Made by a program: the position numbers and the translations under genes. This document shows positions 25,001 through 33,794 of a DNA stretch of 37,434 bases, in pieces. Location of the stretch: assembly GCA_021159005.1 (NCBI GenBank), contig JAGGSN010000039.1, positions 1 through 37,434 of the forward strand. Direction: 5' to 3'. Below the pieces are notes generated by a model. That model was not told where the DNA came from, searched no databases, and saw only the letters and a list, made by a program, of their open reading frames with translations. This DNA comes from Candidatus Zixiibacteriota bacterium (GTDB lineage Bacteria > Zixibacteria > MSB-5A5 > UBA10806 > 4484-95). How positions within the stretch are numbered: position 1 is the first letter of the stretch; each line of letters starts with the position of its first letter.

Positions 25001-26897
25001 CCCCAATCGGCAATTCCTCAGAAATAGGAATTACAGCCATTCCACCTGCGCCGGTATAAGCCGAACCATATAGTGTGCCATTATAATAAATCGCGCCTAA
25101 GGCATTTTCGATACCGACAACTTCAATATTAATTTCACTAATATTAAAAATTACCGAATTGTCATGATTGACTGTCATGCTTGTTGGAGTATCAGTAAAT
25201 AACTGAACGGAGGGATCTCCAAATATATGCCATGTGTCATAAGTTTTGATGCCTGAATCGTTATAGTTTAAATCGAGCATAAGGCAAGAACCATTATAAC
25301 AAATACCGCCAAATGTGCTCATTGTTTCGGCTACTAAGAGGTCAACTGCTTCGTCCTGAGCATCCATAGGGGGGTTCCAATCCTGATTGATAGAGGACAT
25401 ATAAGCAGCGATAGCGCCGGTTGGATTACCGTTATTAGTTGCCCTCAACCAAGCCTCGCCAAAACATGTATAGCCGTTGAACCAACCATTTTGACAAGCA
25501 ACGGATATAATAAATGGCAGCATATTTTCGTTTGTGAGCGCATTAACATGCGAATTTGAAAAATCAGTTGTGCTCCAACTTGTAATGCTCCCATGACCAG
25601 TATAATTTATTATGCCTCTTCCGGCATTCACCGCCGCAGTAACATCGCCGGCGCTGGCGCCGGGGTCATATATTTGGTCAACATGAGTATAGCTATAAGC
25701 CAGCAGGTCATCACGGATATAATCTTCATGCTCATAATCATACTCGCCATGATGTCCCGGGCCTCCAGTGGAGGCTATACCGGTACCCATATGATGCCAG
25801 TCAGTACCTTGAGGATATTTCTCATAATTTACAGTACGTTCAACCTGCGTTTGAACATCAGCGACACTTTCAGCCGAGAATCGCCCGACAAAAATATCCG
25901 GATAGTGGTCATTGCCGGCAAGCTTGGCATAGCTGGGGTCGGATGCGCCGTCGTATGATTCCGGGTAATCCACATAATTATAATCTCCGACAAGCAGCAC
26001 AAAGGCTAAGTCGGTTGAATCATAAAAATCCTGGATATAGTGATGAATAAGATCATCCTGATTGCCGATATCGGACACATCAATAATAGTTGTTTTAATA
26101 CCCTTTTGTCTTTTCCACTCCACTAAGGGCATCATCGCATCATGAAAAACATCGGCAGTGATTATAAGTATATCGCCCTGCTCGACAACCGGCGTATAAG
26201 TTAGCAGGCTGTAATTATAGTTAATAAATCTTCTTTGATAAAGCAGTTTAAAATCGGGAGTAACCTTAGCAAGCGGTTTGTGCCTGTCGAATACATTAAC
26301 CTCGCCCGAACCATCAGCGATAACTTCAACAGTTATAGATGAATAAACCCGAAGCGTTTTTTCGGCCGGATTATATTGAAATGGGTGTATTTCAACAACC
26401 ATACCGCGATAATCCCTTAATATGTAAGGCTCGTTTGATTTTGCCAGCAATGATGGATACCAGTTGTCAGAACCATATATACCGCCAAAAGTATAGGGAA
26501 CATCATCAGGATTGATAGTGCGTGAAAAATGTCCCTTTGATGGAATCACCGCCATTGACGGGAAATCCTTGTATTCTGCTGACAGCACGTTAACTCGCAT
26601 TTTGGCATCATCCGATATTATCATGCTGCGGCATATTTTCGGCAAAGCGGGTTCGCCCACATTATAAAGCGCCCCCTCTTTGGCGCACTCAATTTTATAA
26701 TATTTTTCGCCGTCAATTTCGACAGCTTCAGCTGTGAAACCGCCAACATCGAAGCGAATAACAGTACGCATATCATTTGACTGCTCGACAGTAACTCGTG
26801 AATCTTCCTCGATATTTCCCAGTTTAAAATGTTTACCAGCCATCGCAGTTACTGTTAATGACAGTAAAATTATCAAGATCACCGTAATGTGTTTCAT
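22038..26897 (-). CDS. Giant secreted C25 (gingipain-type) cysteine peptidase with adhesion modules and dockerin-like C-terminus
   Basis: 1619 residues with a signal peptide (to AMA, residue 20). A propeptide-like region (about 25-230) precedes a C25 caspase-like catalytic domain (about 240-570) with His435 in NYTGHGSITSW and Cys468 in SVACQNGWF, the expected dyad. Then come two CARDB/Ig-like repeats with GNNNGEVDFGES and GNGNGILEAGET Ca-type turns (about 655-890), and a MAM/immune-inhibitor-like domain (about 893-1055, ending WYIDDVAL). A nidogen-like domain (about 1174-1346) and two BACON-like modules (to about 1515) follow. Residues 1517-1619 hold two canonical dockerin-like repeats (GDINGDGNVIGADV and GDANGNCQFLGSDI). 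The usual type IX secretion tail is not evident. GAAGGGAG precedes the ATG. It likely digests extracellular protein; substrate specificity is unknown. Confidence 0.88.
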   Translation of the reverse strand: MKHITVILIILLSLTVTAMAGKHFKLGNIEEDSRVTVEQSNDMRTVIRFDVGGFTAEAVEIDGEKYYKIECAKEGALYNVGEPALPKICRSMIISDDAKMRVNVLSAEYKDFPSMAVIPSKGHFSRTINPDDVPYTFGGIYGSDNWYPSLLAKSNEPYILRDYRGMVVEIHPFQYNPAEKTLRVYSSITVEVIADGSGEVNVFDRHKPLAKVTPDFKLLYQRRFINYNYSLLTYTPVVEQGDILIITADVFHDAMMPLVEWKRQKGIKTTIIDVSDIGNQDDLIHHYIQDFYDSTDLAFVLLVGDYNYVDYPESYDGASDPSYAKLAGNDHYPDIFVGRFSAESVADVQTQVERTVNYEKYPQGTDWHHMGTGIASTGGPGHHGEYDYEHEDYIRDDLLAYSYTHVDQIYDPGASAGDVTAAVNAGRGIINYTGHGSITSWSTTDFSNSHVNALTNENMLPFIISVACQNGWFNGYTCFGEAWLRATNNGNPTGAIAAYMSSINQDWNPPMDAQDEAVDLLVAETMSTFGGICYNGSCLMLDLNYNDSGIKTYDTWHIFGDPSVQLFTDTPTSMTVNHDNSVIFNISEINIEVVGIENALGAIYYNGTLYGSAYTGAGGMAVIPISEELPIGENVTLTVTAYNKVAYIANILVIAPDGPYVVLDSFVIDDSNGNNNGEVDFGESVLLDATLVNVGPDQAYSVSANLGSTDSHTTINDGSEFYGDIDGDYGTASADDAYSFDVASNTPDGHLIAFELEINDSTSIETWTSYFSIPVHAPDVDFVSLIINDETGNGNGILEAGETADIVITLINNGSAAANTVNCIISEDDEMVSITDANGTFGNIAPDGGTADNHDDVFTVVADDDFPQGHSVVFNLEITAAGGYVNSLDFELRTAESFEFNDGGYSGSGSWQWGEPNSGPNEAYYGVNVWGTNLGGDYPLNCHDVLISASMIINSPAAQFEFYHWYDMENSYDGGNVSISTNGGASWNLLTPEGGYPDMYIYSLNEPGYTNTSSGWERANFGLDDYAGQVVQFRWLFGSDSYINKAGWYIDDVALTNNLPQNPPELSINPISYSVTAASGELITRDLILANNGEGPLYFSLSAETDDSILSFGNIKKVADAVRLSSIKPLGYHNLSDKPGAKPEPYFPPVNRDQGGPDAFGYSWKDSNEPAGPTYSWIDITSIGTPITGLGDDTNVGPFSIGFNFEFYGNLFNTFRLSTNGFMSFTSTVTDYSNDQIPTNGSEPVNLIAPLWDDLNFNNGGSAYYYSNGVDSLIISWIGVPHYGDGGPYTFQIILLSNGKIYFQYQDINMPNNSATIGIQNGNGSVGLQVVYNAPYVQNNLAIEFKNTTRWLFAEPTSGTIEAHDSLIATITFDASELPEAIYTGSLILTSNDPTNPNINIPVTFDVGGAGFPIIVVSPMEISDTLIQGQQAAHDIIVYNIGTAGLIANFSTEENWISLSDSIFTIAESGQDTLVVALDASALAIGEYIGGILGMSNASDTPFTIIVALTVEEAYVCDYVPGDINGDGNVIGADVIYGINYFRGASAPPPDSCYNDSSEEWLYVAGDANGNCQFLGSDITYLISYFRGFNPPPAYCPALPPSSPAVLKVTKEKLPVNIK

Positions 26898-27263
26898 AAA
26901 CTCCCTTCCTCTAAACTAAAAGGATATGATAAGATACTATATGCTTGGTCTCCCCAATAACTACCAAAGTCATATCAATTTATAGTCTTTACTTCGACCA
27001 AATCATAAATATAATTCAGTCGTTAAATCTACATTTAAAGACTTTATGGCAATATAACTGTTTTAACATAAATGCCAAACATTTTTTTGTCTAATACATT
27101 GACAATCATGACGTTGTTTAAAACGCAAATGTTAAGCAAGTAAGTATATCGGGTTCCGACTCGCCGCAGGCGAGAAGAAACCCGACACCTCGCGACAATA
27201 TAATCCTCTTTTATCATAGTAAAATCACATATCAAAGTCGAAATGTCGGGTTTTTCCCTCCGG
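26898..27263. other. Intergenic region between the C25 and Tex genes
   Basis: 366 bases. The part next to 26897 should hold the C25 promoter on the minus strand, and a good GAAGGGAG ribosome site is present; I see no strong -35/-10 pair. The remainder is AT-rich and holds the REP-like palindrome at 27149-27185. No gene is supported. Confidence 0.4.
27149..27185. repeat. REP-like double-stem palindrome downstream of tex
   Basis: An outer 7-base stem TCGGGTT/AACCCGA (27149-27155, 27179-27185) encloses an inner perfect stem CTCGCC/GGCGAG (27160-27165, 27169-27174). The same outer arms recur 60 bases away at the end of tex. Confidence 0.7.
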
Positions 27264-27275
27264 TCAGAACCCGAC
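27245..27275 (-). repeat. Hairpin spanning the tex stop codon
   Basis: An 8-base stem GTCGGGTT/AACCCGAC (27245-27252 with 27268-27275) with a 15-base centre contains the tex stop (27264-27266). It shares arms with the palindrome at 27149. The final codons of tex (QVGF) are thus built from repeat sequence. The T run after it on the minus strand is poor, so termination here is uncertain. Confidence 0.55.
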
Positions 27276-29414
27276 CTGCTTAGCTCTATCCCTCATAGAT
27301 AGCGAGATGCGCTTTCGGTCAATGTCAACATTCAAAACCGTAACCGTTACCTTCTGCTGAACCTTAACTATCTCAGTCGGGTCCTTTACGAATCGGTTGG
27401 CTAATTCGCTGATATGCACCAAGCCATCCTGATGAACACCAATATCAACAAAGGCGCCGAAAGCGGTTACATTAGTAATAATACCGGGAAGCTTCATGCC
27501 GGGTTTGAGGTCATCCATTTTCTTAACCGATTCGGAAAAGCTGAATGTCGTATACTCATCACGGGGATCGCGGCCGGGTTTAGCTAATTCTCTCATTATA
27601 TCCAGCAAGGTGGGCAGGCCAATTTTATCATCGACATACCGGTTTAAGTCGATTTGCTCACGAAGGCTTTCATCTTGCATAAGCTGTTCTACTGTACAGC
27701 TAATATCAGCGGCCATTTTTTCCACTATCGGATAGCTTTCGGGGTGAACTGCGCTTTTATCAAGCGGGTTTGATGAATCGGCTATACGGATAAAACCTGC
27801 CGCCTGCTCAAAAACCTTAGGCCCAAGACGCGGAACTTTATTTAAAACTTTGCGCGACTTAAATGGCCCGTTCTCATTTCGGTAATTGATAATATTCTTC
27901 GCCAAGCTTGGCCCTAATCCGGAGACATAAGTTAATAGCTGTTTGCTGGCGGTGTTGACCTCTACTCCAACCGCATTAACACAGCTTATCACAGTATCGT
28001 CAAGCCCCTGTTTCAGGTCGGTTTGGTCAACATCATGCTGATACTGCCCGACGCCAATCGATTTGGGATCGATCTTGACCAGCTCGGACAGCGGGTCCAA
28101 TAAGCGGCGGCCTATTGAAACAGCGCCGCGAACAGTGATATCATAATCGGGGAACTCATCCCGCGCAATCTTGGAGGCTGAGTAAATCGATGCGCCCGCC
28201 TCGTTGACCATCTCTATCATGATATGTTTCGGCAATCCCAAACCTCGAATAAATTCCTCCGTTTCCCGTCCGGCAGTGCCATTACCGATAGCAATTACCC
28301 TGATCTTGAATTTATCACATAAGGCTATTACCTCAGAGGCGGCATCCTCGCGTTTGGCGCTTCCTGTATGCGGGTAGATAGTCGTATTGTAATCAAGCTT
28401 GCCCTGGCTGTCCAAACAAACAAGTTTACAACCTGTGCGAAAACCGGGGTCAAGAGCCATGACGCTTTTCTGGCCTAATGCTGGCGCCATCAAGAGTTCG
28501 CGAAGGTTTTCGGCAAATACCCTTATCGCCTCTTTATCGGCGTTTTTGCGTGAATCAACGCGGATTTCGGCTTCCATCGCCGGGCCAAGCAGACGTTTAT
28601 AGCTATCCTGCACCGCCAGCCTGACCTGTTCGGAGGCAGGGTTATCGCCAAGTATGAATAGCCCCTCAAGTATTGCCATAGCCGCTTCCTCAGGCGGGGC
28701 GATATGCATACTCAATATCGATTCGTTTTCACCGCGCCGCATCGCCAGCAGACGGTGCGAGGGAACATCGACAGCTGGTTCTTCCCAGTCGAAATAATCG
28801 GTAAACTTAGCGCCGTCTTTTTCCTTGCCGGAAATTACTTTCGTACGGATTACGCCTTTCTCAGTAAAAAGCTCCCTTAGACGGGCGCGGGCGTCAGCAT
28901 CCTCATTGACCCAGGCGGCTATTATATCGCGCGCGCCGGCAAGGGCATCCTCGACAGTTGCCACTTCCTTTTCGGAATCAATAAAAGCTTCCGCTTCCGC
29001 TAACGGGTCTATATCATCCTGCTCAAACAGCATTTCGGCTAATGGTTCCAGCCCGCGTTCGATAGCGATAGTCGCCCGAGTGCGGCGTTTGGGTTTGAAT
29101 GGCAGGTATATATCCTCAAGCACCGCCATAGTTTCGGCGGCATCGATTTTTGCTTTCAATTCATCGTTAAGCAAGCCGCGTTCATCGAGCGACTTGAGGA
29201 TAGCCTCGCGCCGCTTGTCTAATTCCCGAAGCTGAGCTATGCGGTCGCGGATAGTGGTAATCTGCACTTCCTCAAGGCTGCCGGTTGCCTCTTTGCGGTA
29301 GCGCGCAATAAATGGCACCGTGGCGTCATTATCGAGAAGCGCGACTGCGGCGGCAACCTGTTTGGGATTGAGGCTGAGTTCGTTAGCTATTTTTTGTATG
29401 TGGGCGGGGTTCAT
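27264..29414 (-). CDS. tex: Tex, S1-domain RNA-binding transcription accessory protein
   Basis: 716 residues from the ATG at 29414. A preceding in-frame ATG at 29417 lies one base from the AAGGA ribosome site, too close to use. Tex is a conserved cytoplasmic nucleic-acid-binding protein linked to transcription. The N-terminal helical block (IANELSLNPKQVAAAVALLD, FIARYRKEATGSLEE) is typical, and YLPFKPKRRTRATIA is a family signature. A YqgF/RNase H-like domain starts near residue 319 (MALDPGFRTGCKL). Helix-hairpin-helix segments follow (LLTYVSGLGPSLAKNII, LNKVPRLGPKVFEQAAGFI). The S1 domain closes the protein (about 640-712, GIITNVTAFGAFVDIGVHQD). Length and order are normal. It is monocistronic, with no obvious functional tie to its neighbours. 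Confidence 0.95.
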   Translation of the reverse strand: MNPAHIQKIANELSLNPKQVAAAVALLDNDATVPFIARYRKEATGSLEEVQITTIRDRIAQLRELDKRREAILKSLDERGLLNDELKAKIDAAETMAVLEDIYLPFKPKRRTRATIAIERGLEPLAEMLFEQDDIDPLAEAEAFIDSEKEVATVEDALAGARDIIAAWVNEDADARARLRELFTEKGVIRTKVISGKEKDGAKFTDYFDWEEPAVDVPSHRLLAMRRGENESILSMHIAPPEEAAMAILEGLFILGDNPASEQVRLAVQDSYKRLLGPAMEAEIRVDSRKNADKEAIRVFAENLRELLMAPALGQKSVMALDPGFRTGCKLVCLDSQGKLDYNTTIYPHTGSAKREDAASEVIALCDKFKIRVIAIGNGTAGRETEEFIRGLGLPKHIMIEMVNEAGASIYSASKIARDEFPDYDITVRGAVSIGRRLLDPLSELVKIDPKSIGVGQYQHDVDQTDLKQGLDDTVISCVNAVGVEVNTASKQLLTYVSGLGPSLAKNIINYRNENGPFKSRKVLNKVPRLGPKVFEQAAGFIRIADSSNPLDKSAVHPESYPIVEKMAADISCTVEQLMQDESLREQIDLNRYVDDKIGLPTLLDIMRELAKPGRDPRDEYTTFSFSESVKKMDDLKPGMKLPGIITNVTAFGAFVDIGVHQDGLVHISELANRFVKDPTEIVKVQQKVTVTVLNVDIDRKRISLSMRDRAKQVGF

Positions 29415-29607
29415 CATATCCTTAAAATGCTTACTTTAAAATTATTAGCAATGAATATATAAAAATTTTTTAAAAGCGAAAGGGAAAAGGGTTAAGAAGT
29501 CAATAATGTTGTAAAATAGAAATTAAAGAGTCGTTCGTTTTATATCTCGATTTTTATCAACTTGTTTTTTATTAGACTGAATTCTTAGTATATTTTGAGA
29601 TGAATTA

Positions 29608-29629
29608 CACTGCTGTCCGGTCTTTTTCA
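29608..29629 (+). repeat. Motif CACTGCTGTCCGG-TCTTTTTCA, copy 1
   Basis: A 22-base word that recurs nearly unchanged at 37327-37347, in the same orientation (two substitutions and one T of length difference). It lies about 40 bases before the ktrB start in otherwise AT-rich DNA. It could be a regulatory element or the scar of a mobile-element end. Confidence 0.5.
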
Positions 29630-29667
29630 TATTGATAATAAACGTTTTTATTGATATATTCTAACTC

Positions 29668-31014
29668 ATGGAATTATTCGGCATCAATCCGGGACGCAGG
29701 GTTATTATTTATTTCATGATAGCTATAATAATAGGGACAATTCTTTTAAAATTGTCGATAAGCGCTCAGGATAAGCCAATAGATTTAATTGATGCCCTGT
29801 TTACTTCAACTTCCGCCGTATGCGTTACCGGGCTAACCGTTGTCGATACCGGCAAAGATTTCTCTCTTTTTGGGCAGATTGTAATATTAATTCTGATCCA
29901 GTTTGGGGGATTGGGAATAATGACATTTGCCACTGCTTTGCTTATAGCATTTGGGTCAAAATTGACATTTCAAGACAGGCTGGGCTTAACTCAGAGTTTT
30001 ACCGCTAACAAAAAAGGTGAAACTTCCTCGCTAATAAAAGCTATATTATCCATTACTCTTTCAATCGAATTAATTGGCGCATTAGCCATGTTTTTAAAAT
30101 TTAAAAATGAGTTCCCGGTTGGAAAAGCGATATTCTATTCAATTTTTCATTCCGTATCAGCCTTTTGTAATGCCGGCTTTTCCATTTTCTCTAATAGTCT
30201 TGAGAATTACCGCTACGATTATTATATCATCATTATATTTGCGGTATTGATAATTATAGGCGGACTTGGCTTTACGGTTATAAGGGAGTTGTTTGATAAA
30301 TTTAATAATCGACAAGTAAAAATATCATTACATTCAAAACTATGTCTTTTGACAACTGCGATTTTGCTTATTGTCGGGACGATTGCCTATTTAACCGCCG
30401 AGTATCAAAATGTATTTCAAAATTCGGGGGCTGCATATAATACCGCTAACGCTTTTTTTCAATCTGTGACCTCGCGCACTGCGGGTTTCAATACTATTTC
30501 TCAAAATGAATTGACTGAAGTTAGCATGATGATTACAATTTTCTTAATGTTTGTTGGCGCCTGTCCGGGTTCGACTGGCGGCGGCATAAAAACTATCACA
30601 TTCATGGTTATTTTGCTGTTGATTATTAATCGATTTTCCGGGCGAAGTGTAGTAACCATATTTAAGCGAACAATCAGCGGCGATTCAATAATACGCGCTA
30701 TTACTGTATTCATTCTGGCATTTTTTGTGATTGCAGCGGCGCTGGCAATATTTATGTTTGCTGAGGAAAAACCTTTAGCGTATTGTATCACTCATGGCTG
30801 GTTTGGCGAAAGTCTTTTCGAGATAGTTTCCGCTTTTAGCACAGTTGGCCTATCATTGGGAATGACATCAAAGCTGCACGATTTCAGCAAAATTATCTTA
30901 ATAATAACAATGTTCACCGGCAGAGTAGGTTTATTGACCTTAGCCTTTGCCTTTGCCAAAAAGCCAAAACAAGGCGAAATCGTATATTCTGAAGAATCCG
31001 TTATGACCGGATAG
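29668..31014 (+). CDS. ktrB: Trk/Ktr-type potassium uptake channel subunit
   Basis: 448 residues, inner membrane, the typical size of TrkH/KtrB transporters. The four pore-loop repeats are visible in order, each with its filter glycine: SAVCVTGLTVV (about residue 51), SAFCNAGFSIF (about 168), SRTAGFNTIS (about 271) and STVGLSLGM (about 391). Long hydrophobic helices flank them. The segment GACPGSTGGGIKT is the conserved block after the third pore. The length and the small partner protein 10 bases downstream fit KtrB as well as TrkH, so the symbol is tentative. The ATG lacks a Shine-Dalgarno sequence. A possible promoter (TTGTTT at 29562, TAGTAT at 29586) lies 80 bases upstream. Confidence 0.9.
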   Translation: MELFGINPGRRVIIYFMIAIIIGTILLKLSISAQDKPIDLIDALFTSTSAVCVTGLTVVDTGKDFSLFGQIVILILIQFGGLGIMTFATALLIAFGSKLTFQDRLGLTQSFTANKKGETSSLIKAILSITLSIELIGALAMFLKFKNEFPVGKAIFYSIFHSVSAFCNAGFSIFSNSLENYRYDYYIIIIFAVLIIIGGLGFTVIRELFDKFNNRQVKISLHSKLCLLTTAILLIVGTIAYLTAEYQNVFQNSGAAYNTANAFFQSVTSRTAGFNTISQNELTEVSMMITIFLMFVGACPGSTGGGIKTITFMVILLLIINRFSGRSVVTIFKRTISGDSIIRAITVFILAFFVIAAALAIFMFAEEKPLAYCITHGWFGESLFEIVSAFSTVGLSLGMTSKLHDFSKIILIITMFTGRVGLLTLAFAFAKKPKQGEIVYSEESVMTG

Positions 31015-31024
31015 TGGAGATAAT

Positions 31025-31675
31025 ATGAAAGAATTTGCTGTAATAGGAATGGGTAATTTTGGGGAGATGTTGGTTAGGAAATTAACCGAATTAGGATGTA
31101 AAGTAACCGCAGTCGATATTAACAAAACTCAGGTGCAAGCCTTACAGGAATATGCAGACCAGGCAATTTTAGCAAATGCGGCCGACAGAAAGTTCTTAGA
31201 AAATCTGGAAGTGAGCAATTATGATTGTTTTATTATATCTACCGGCGAGGATTCCCACGCTTCAATACTTATCACTCTTTACCTTAAGGAATTGGGAGCT
31301 AAAAAAATAATCGTTAAGGCAAATACTGCCGATCATGCCCGGATATTGTATAAAGTTGGTGCTGATGATGTAATTATTCCCGAAGAAGATATGGCTGTTA
31401 AAATAGCAAAAAATTTAGCTCAGCCAAATGTGCTCGATTATCTGCCGTTGAGTGATGAATATTTAATCGCCGAGATTATAGCACCTTCAAAATTTATTGG
31501 GAAGACGCTTAAAACATTAAAACTTCGAACTGAATATCATTTAGAGGTAATAGCTATTAAAGATAAGGCTATTAAAAAATTTAATTTTATCCCTCATGCT
31601 GATTATGAAATTCAGCAATCGGATGTGCTTGTTGTTTTGGGAAAGGAAAAAAACATAGAAGATATAAAGGAATAA
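31025..31675 (+). CDS. ktrA: RCK-type potassium uptake regulator
   Basis: 216 residues. An N-terminal Rossmann RCK domain binds nucleotide through GMGNFG (near residue 8) with an acidic end to the second strand (VTAVDIN). The C-terminal part (about 140-216, LIAEIIAPSKFIGKTLKTL to SDVLVVLGKE) is the small RCK_C/TrkA_C domain. The protein forms the cytoplasmic ring that gates the channel encoded 10 bases upstream, in response to ATP/ADP or NAD(H). One RCK unit and about 220 residues match KtrA, not the double-length TrkA. Confidence 0.92.
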   Translation: MKEFAVIGMGNFGEMLVRKLTELGCKVTAVDINKTQVQALQEYADQAILANAADRKFLENLEVSNYDCFIISTGEDSHASILITLYLKELGAKKIIVKANTADHARILYKVGADDVIIPEEDMAVKIAKNLAQPNVLDYLPLSDEYLIAEIIAPSKFIGKTLKTLKLRTEYHLEVIAIKDKAIKKFNFIPHADYEIQQSDVLVVLGKEKNIEDIKE

Positions 31676-31738
31676 ATCGGTTTATCTATCTCGTTTATAT
31701 CTATAATTACCAACAACTGCTAAAGCGCCGCTTCATGA

Positions 31739-31829
31739 TGCCGTCCGCCGCGGCGAGCTTGCCCTGCAATTACTGCTGCCTTTAAGTTGACGCACAACGA
31801 TGTGCCTTGTGGCGGGGACATACGTCAAC
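31739..31829. repeat. REP-like elements between ktrA and the S9 peptidase
   Basis: The convergent gap holds GTCCGCCGCGGCGAGC (about 31743-31758), similar in wording to the palindrome at 18869. A long stem-loop follows: outer GTTGACG/CGTCAAC (31786-31792, 31823-31829) and inner CACAA/TTGTG (31793-31797, 31807-31811). Part of it may end the transcripts arriving from both sides. Confidence 0.6.
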
Positions 31830-31843
31830 CATTATCTCTTAGC

Positions 31844-33703
31844 TTAATATTTCAGATGCTTATCGAAAAACTCTATCAACTTTCGATAAAAGGCTATATT
31901 GTTTTCCTTCTTGGCTGTGCCATGCCCTTCATCCTGAAAAATCAATGTATCAACTGTGCCGCCTCTGTTATTAATAGCATGAAATATCTGCCGCGCTTCA
32001 TCAACAGGCACCCTTGGGTCATTTACGCCATGCACTAACAATAGCGGTGAGGTGATATTATCAACCTTAGACATTGGGGAGATAGATTCCAGCCAGACCG
32101 AATCGGTAAGCGGCCCGTATTCAGCCTCCCTGATGGCTCTCCGATAATCCGCAGTGTTAATTAGGAAAGTTTTGAAATTGGAGATGCCGACTTTTGCTAC
32201 GGACGCGCCCCAGTAATCGGGATACTCTGTAATAGCAGCCAAAGCAACATACCCGCCATAGGATGTTCCTTTGATGGCTATCTTGCCTTTTTTTGCATAT
32301 CCTTGCTCGATAAGCCAGTCGGCTGCTGCTTTGTAGTCTTTTATAGAATCGAGCCGCTTGCGGTGGTCATCGAGGGTCATATATTCTCTGCCGTAGCCCT
32401 CGCTTCCCCTGACATTGGGAGCCAATATGCCATAACCGTTTTGAAGTAGATACTGAAAATGGCGGTAGAAGAACGGCCGATACTGCCCCTCCGGTCCGCC
32501 ATGAGCATGGATAACAAACGGTATCACATCGCCTTTATAGCCGGGCGGAAGAAACAGGAATGCCGGAATCTCTTTGCCATCGAAAGTTTTATAATGTATG
32601 AGAATTGGTTCGATGAAAATATCGGGATTGATGCCGGCATAGCTGGAGAAAGTTACCTGTTTTAATTTCTTTGTTTGCCAATTCCAGGTCCAGAGATCAC
32701 CGGTTTTAGTAGGCGAGTTGTAGTTGAATATCAATTGACTGCCCTTGCCAAAGTATGGTCCCGATATGATGCCCGAAAGCGGCGGCGCTGGAAGCTCTTT
32801 ATGTGATTCCGTATCGATTATATGCAGGATACCGTAGCCGTTCTCATTATCAATCCAAGCTAAATAGCGGCGGTTATCGGATAAAACCATATCCTCGGTT
32901 TCCCAGGGGGAATTGAGGTTGATAAACTCGAATTTATCTTTCTTAATATTGTATTTGGCGACTTTCTTGAGGTTCATTTTATTCTTGTTAGTTACCATCC
33001 AGATATATTTATTATCCGGTGAGAACTGCCCGCCATTAAAATTGTAGTCGCCTTTATGCTTCGCAAGCTGTTCTATTTTGTGGGATTCAAGATTCAACAA
33101 ATAAAGCTCGTTATTAACATTTTTCGGCCAGGCTTCAATAAGCAATAGACTGCCGTCAATGGATATATCCACAGGATCATTTATGCCCTCGATATCTTTT
33201 ACCAGCCGTGATTGGCCGGTTTCGACAGCCATAGCATAGATATAGAAATCGCGGTTATTAGCTTCATTTGAGTAATAATAAATCGTCTTCGAATCCGGAC
33301 CCCATATTACCGAACCAAATCTTACATCCAGTTTGTCGGTTAATGCTTTTATTCTGCCGGTATTAGGATTCATCAAATATATCTGACTTCTCTCATTACC
33401 GCCGCGGCAGGCCATAACAATCATTTTAGAACCATCCGGGGATATATTATAACCGTTGATGCCGTCATCAAAGAAAGTCAGACGGTACGGCCAGCCTTCC
33501 TTGGTGATTTTATATATCTGCATTTCGCCGGAAATGGAGGAAGCAAAGTATATCATGCCATCAATCGGGGAAATTTCTCCCATGCCGGCACCGCCTATTT
33601 GCATGAAAGTGGCTATATCGGGAATGTATTCATCATCAGCTTGTAAAATGGGACTTGAAACAAATAACATCAGTACGATAATGATATTAATTATTCTTAA
33701 CAT
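31844..33703 (-). CDS. Secreted S9-family (prolyl oligopeptidase-like) serine peptidase
   Basis: 619 residues from the ATG at 33703, which has GAAAGGA five bases upstream. An upstream start at 33781 would add 26 residues ahead of a clear signal peptide (MLRIINIIIVLMLFVSSPILQA), so it is rejected. The N-terminal half is a beta-propeller of TolB/WD-like blades (YNISPDGSKMIV, SIDGSLLLIEAWP, FSPDNKYIWMV). The C-terminal alpha/beta hydrolase has Ser481 in KGTSYGGYVAL, Asp562 in VNDPRVP and His594 in DEGHGTAK, a complete triad, with HAHGGPEGQYRPFF forming the oxyanion region. These features match dipeptidyl-/acylaminoacyl-peptidases of family S9. It would trim peptides in the periplasm or outside. 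It ends an operon-like run with the three upstream minus-strand genes, 91 bases after the lipoprotein gene. Confidence 0.9.
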   Translation of the reverse strand: MLRIINIIIVLMLFVSSPILQADDEYIPDIATFMQIGGAGMGEISPIDGMIYFASSISGEMQIYKITKEGWPYRLTFFDDGINGYNISPDGSKMIVMACRGGNERSQIYLMNPNTGRIKALTDKLDVRFGSVIWGPDSKTIYYYSNEANNRDFYIYAMAVETGQSRLVKDIEGINDPVDISIDGSLLLIEAWPKNVNNELYLLNLESHKIEQLAKHKGDYNFNGGQFSPDNKYIWMVTNKNKMNLKKVAKYNIKKDKFEFINLNSPWETEDMVLSDNRRYLAWIDNENGYGILHIIDTESHKELPAPPLSGIISGPYFGKGSQLIFNYNSPTKTGDLWTWNWQTKKLKQVTFSSYAGINPDIFIEPILIHYKTFDGKEIPAFLFLPPGYKGDVIPFVIHAHGGPEGQYRPFFYRHFQYLLQNGYGILAPNVRGSEGYGREYMTLDDHRKRLDSIKDYKAAADWLIEQGYAKKGKIAIKGTSYGGYVALAAITEYPDYWGASVAKVGISNFKTFLINTADYRRAIREAEYGPLTDSVWLESISPMSKVDNITSPLLLVHGVNDPRVPVDEARQIFHAINNRGGTVDTLIFQDEGHGTAKKENNIAFYRKLIEFFDKHLKY

Positions 33704-33794
33704 GTTAATCCTTTCATTAATTTTAAAAGCAAAACAACTCCATAATATTAAAATACGATATTCCTGCTGATGGGTTTCCAAAGTTTAATTAATA

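Noticed and set aside
27044-27235. 63-residue minus-strand open frame between the C25 and tex genes
   Set aside because: It runs through the REP-like palindrome at 27149-27185, has no convincing ribosome site and has no recognisable composition or motif.
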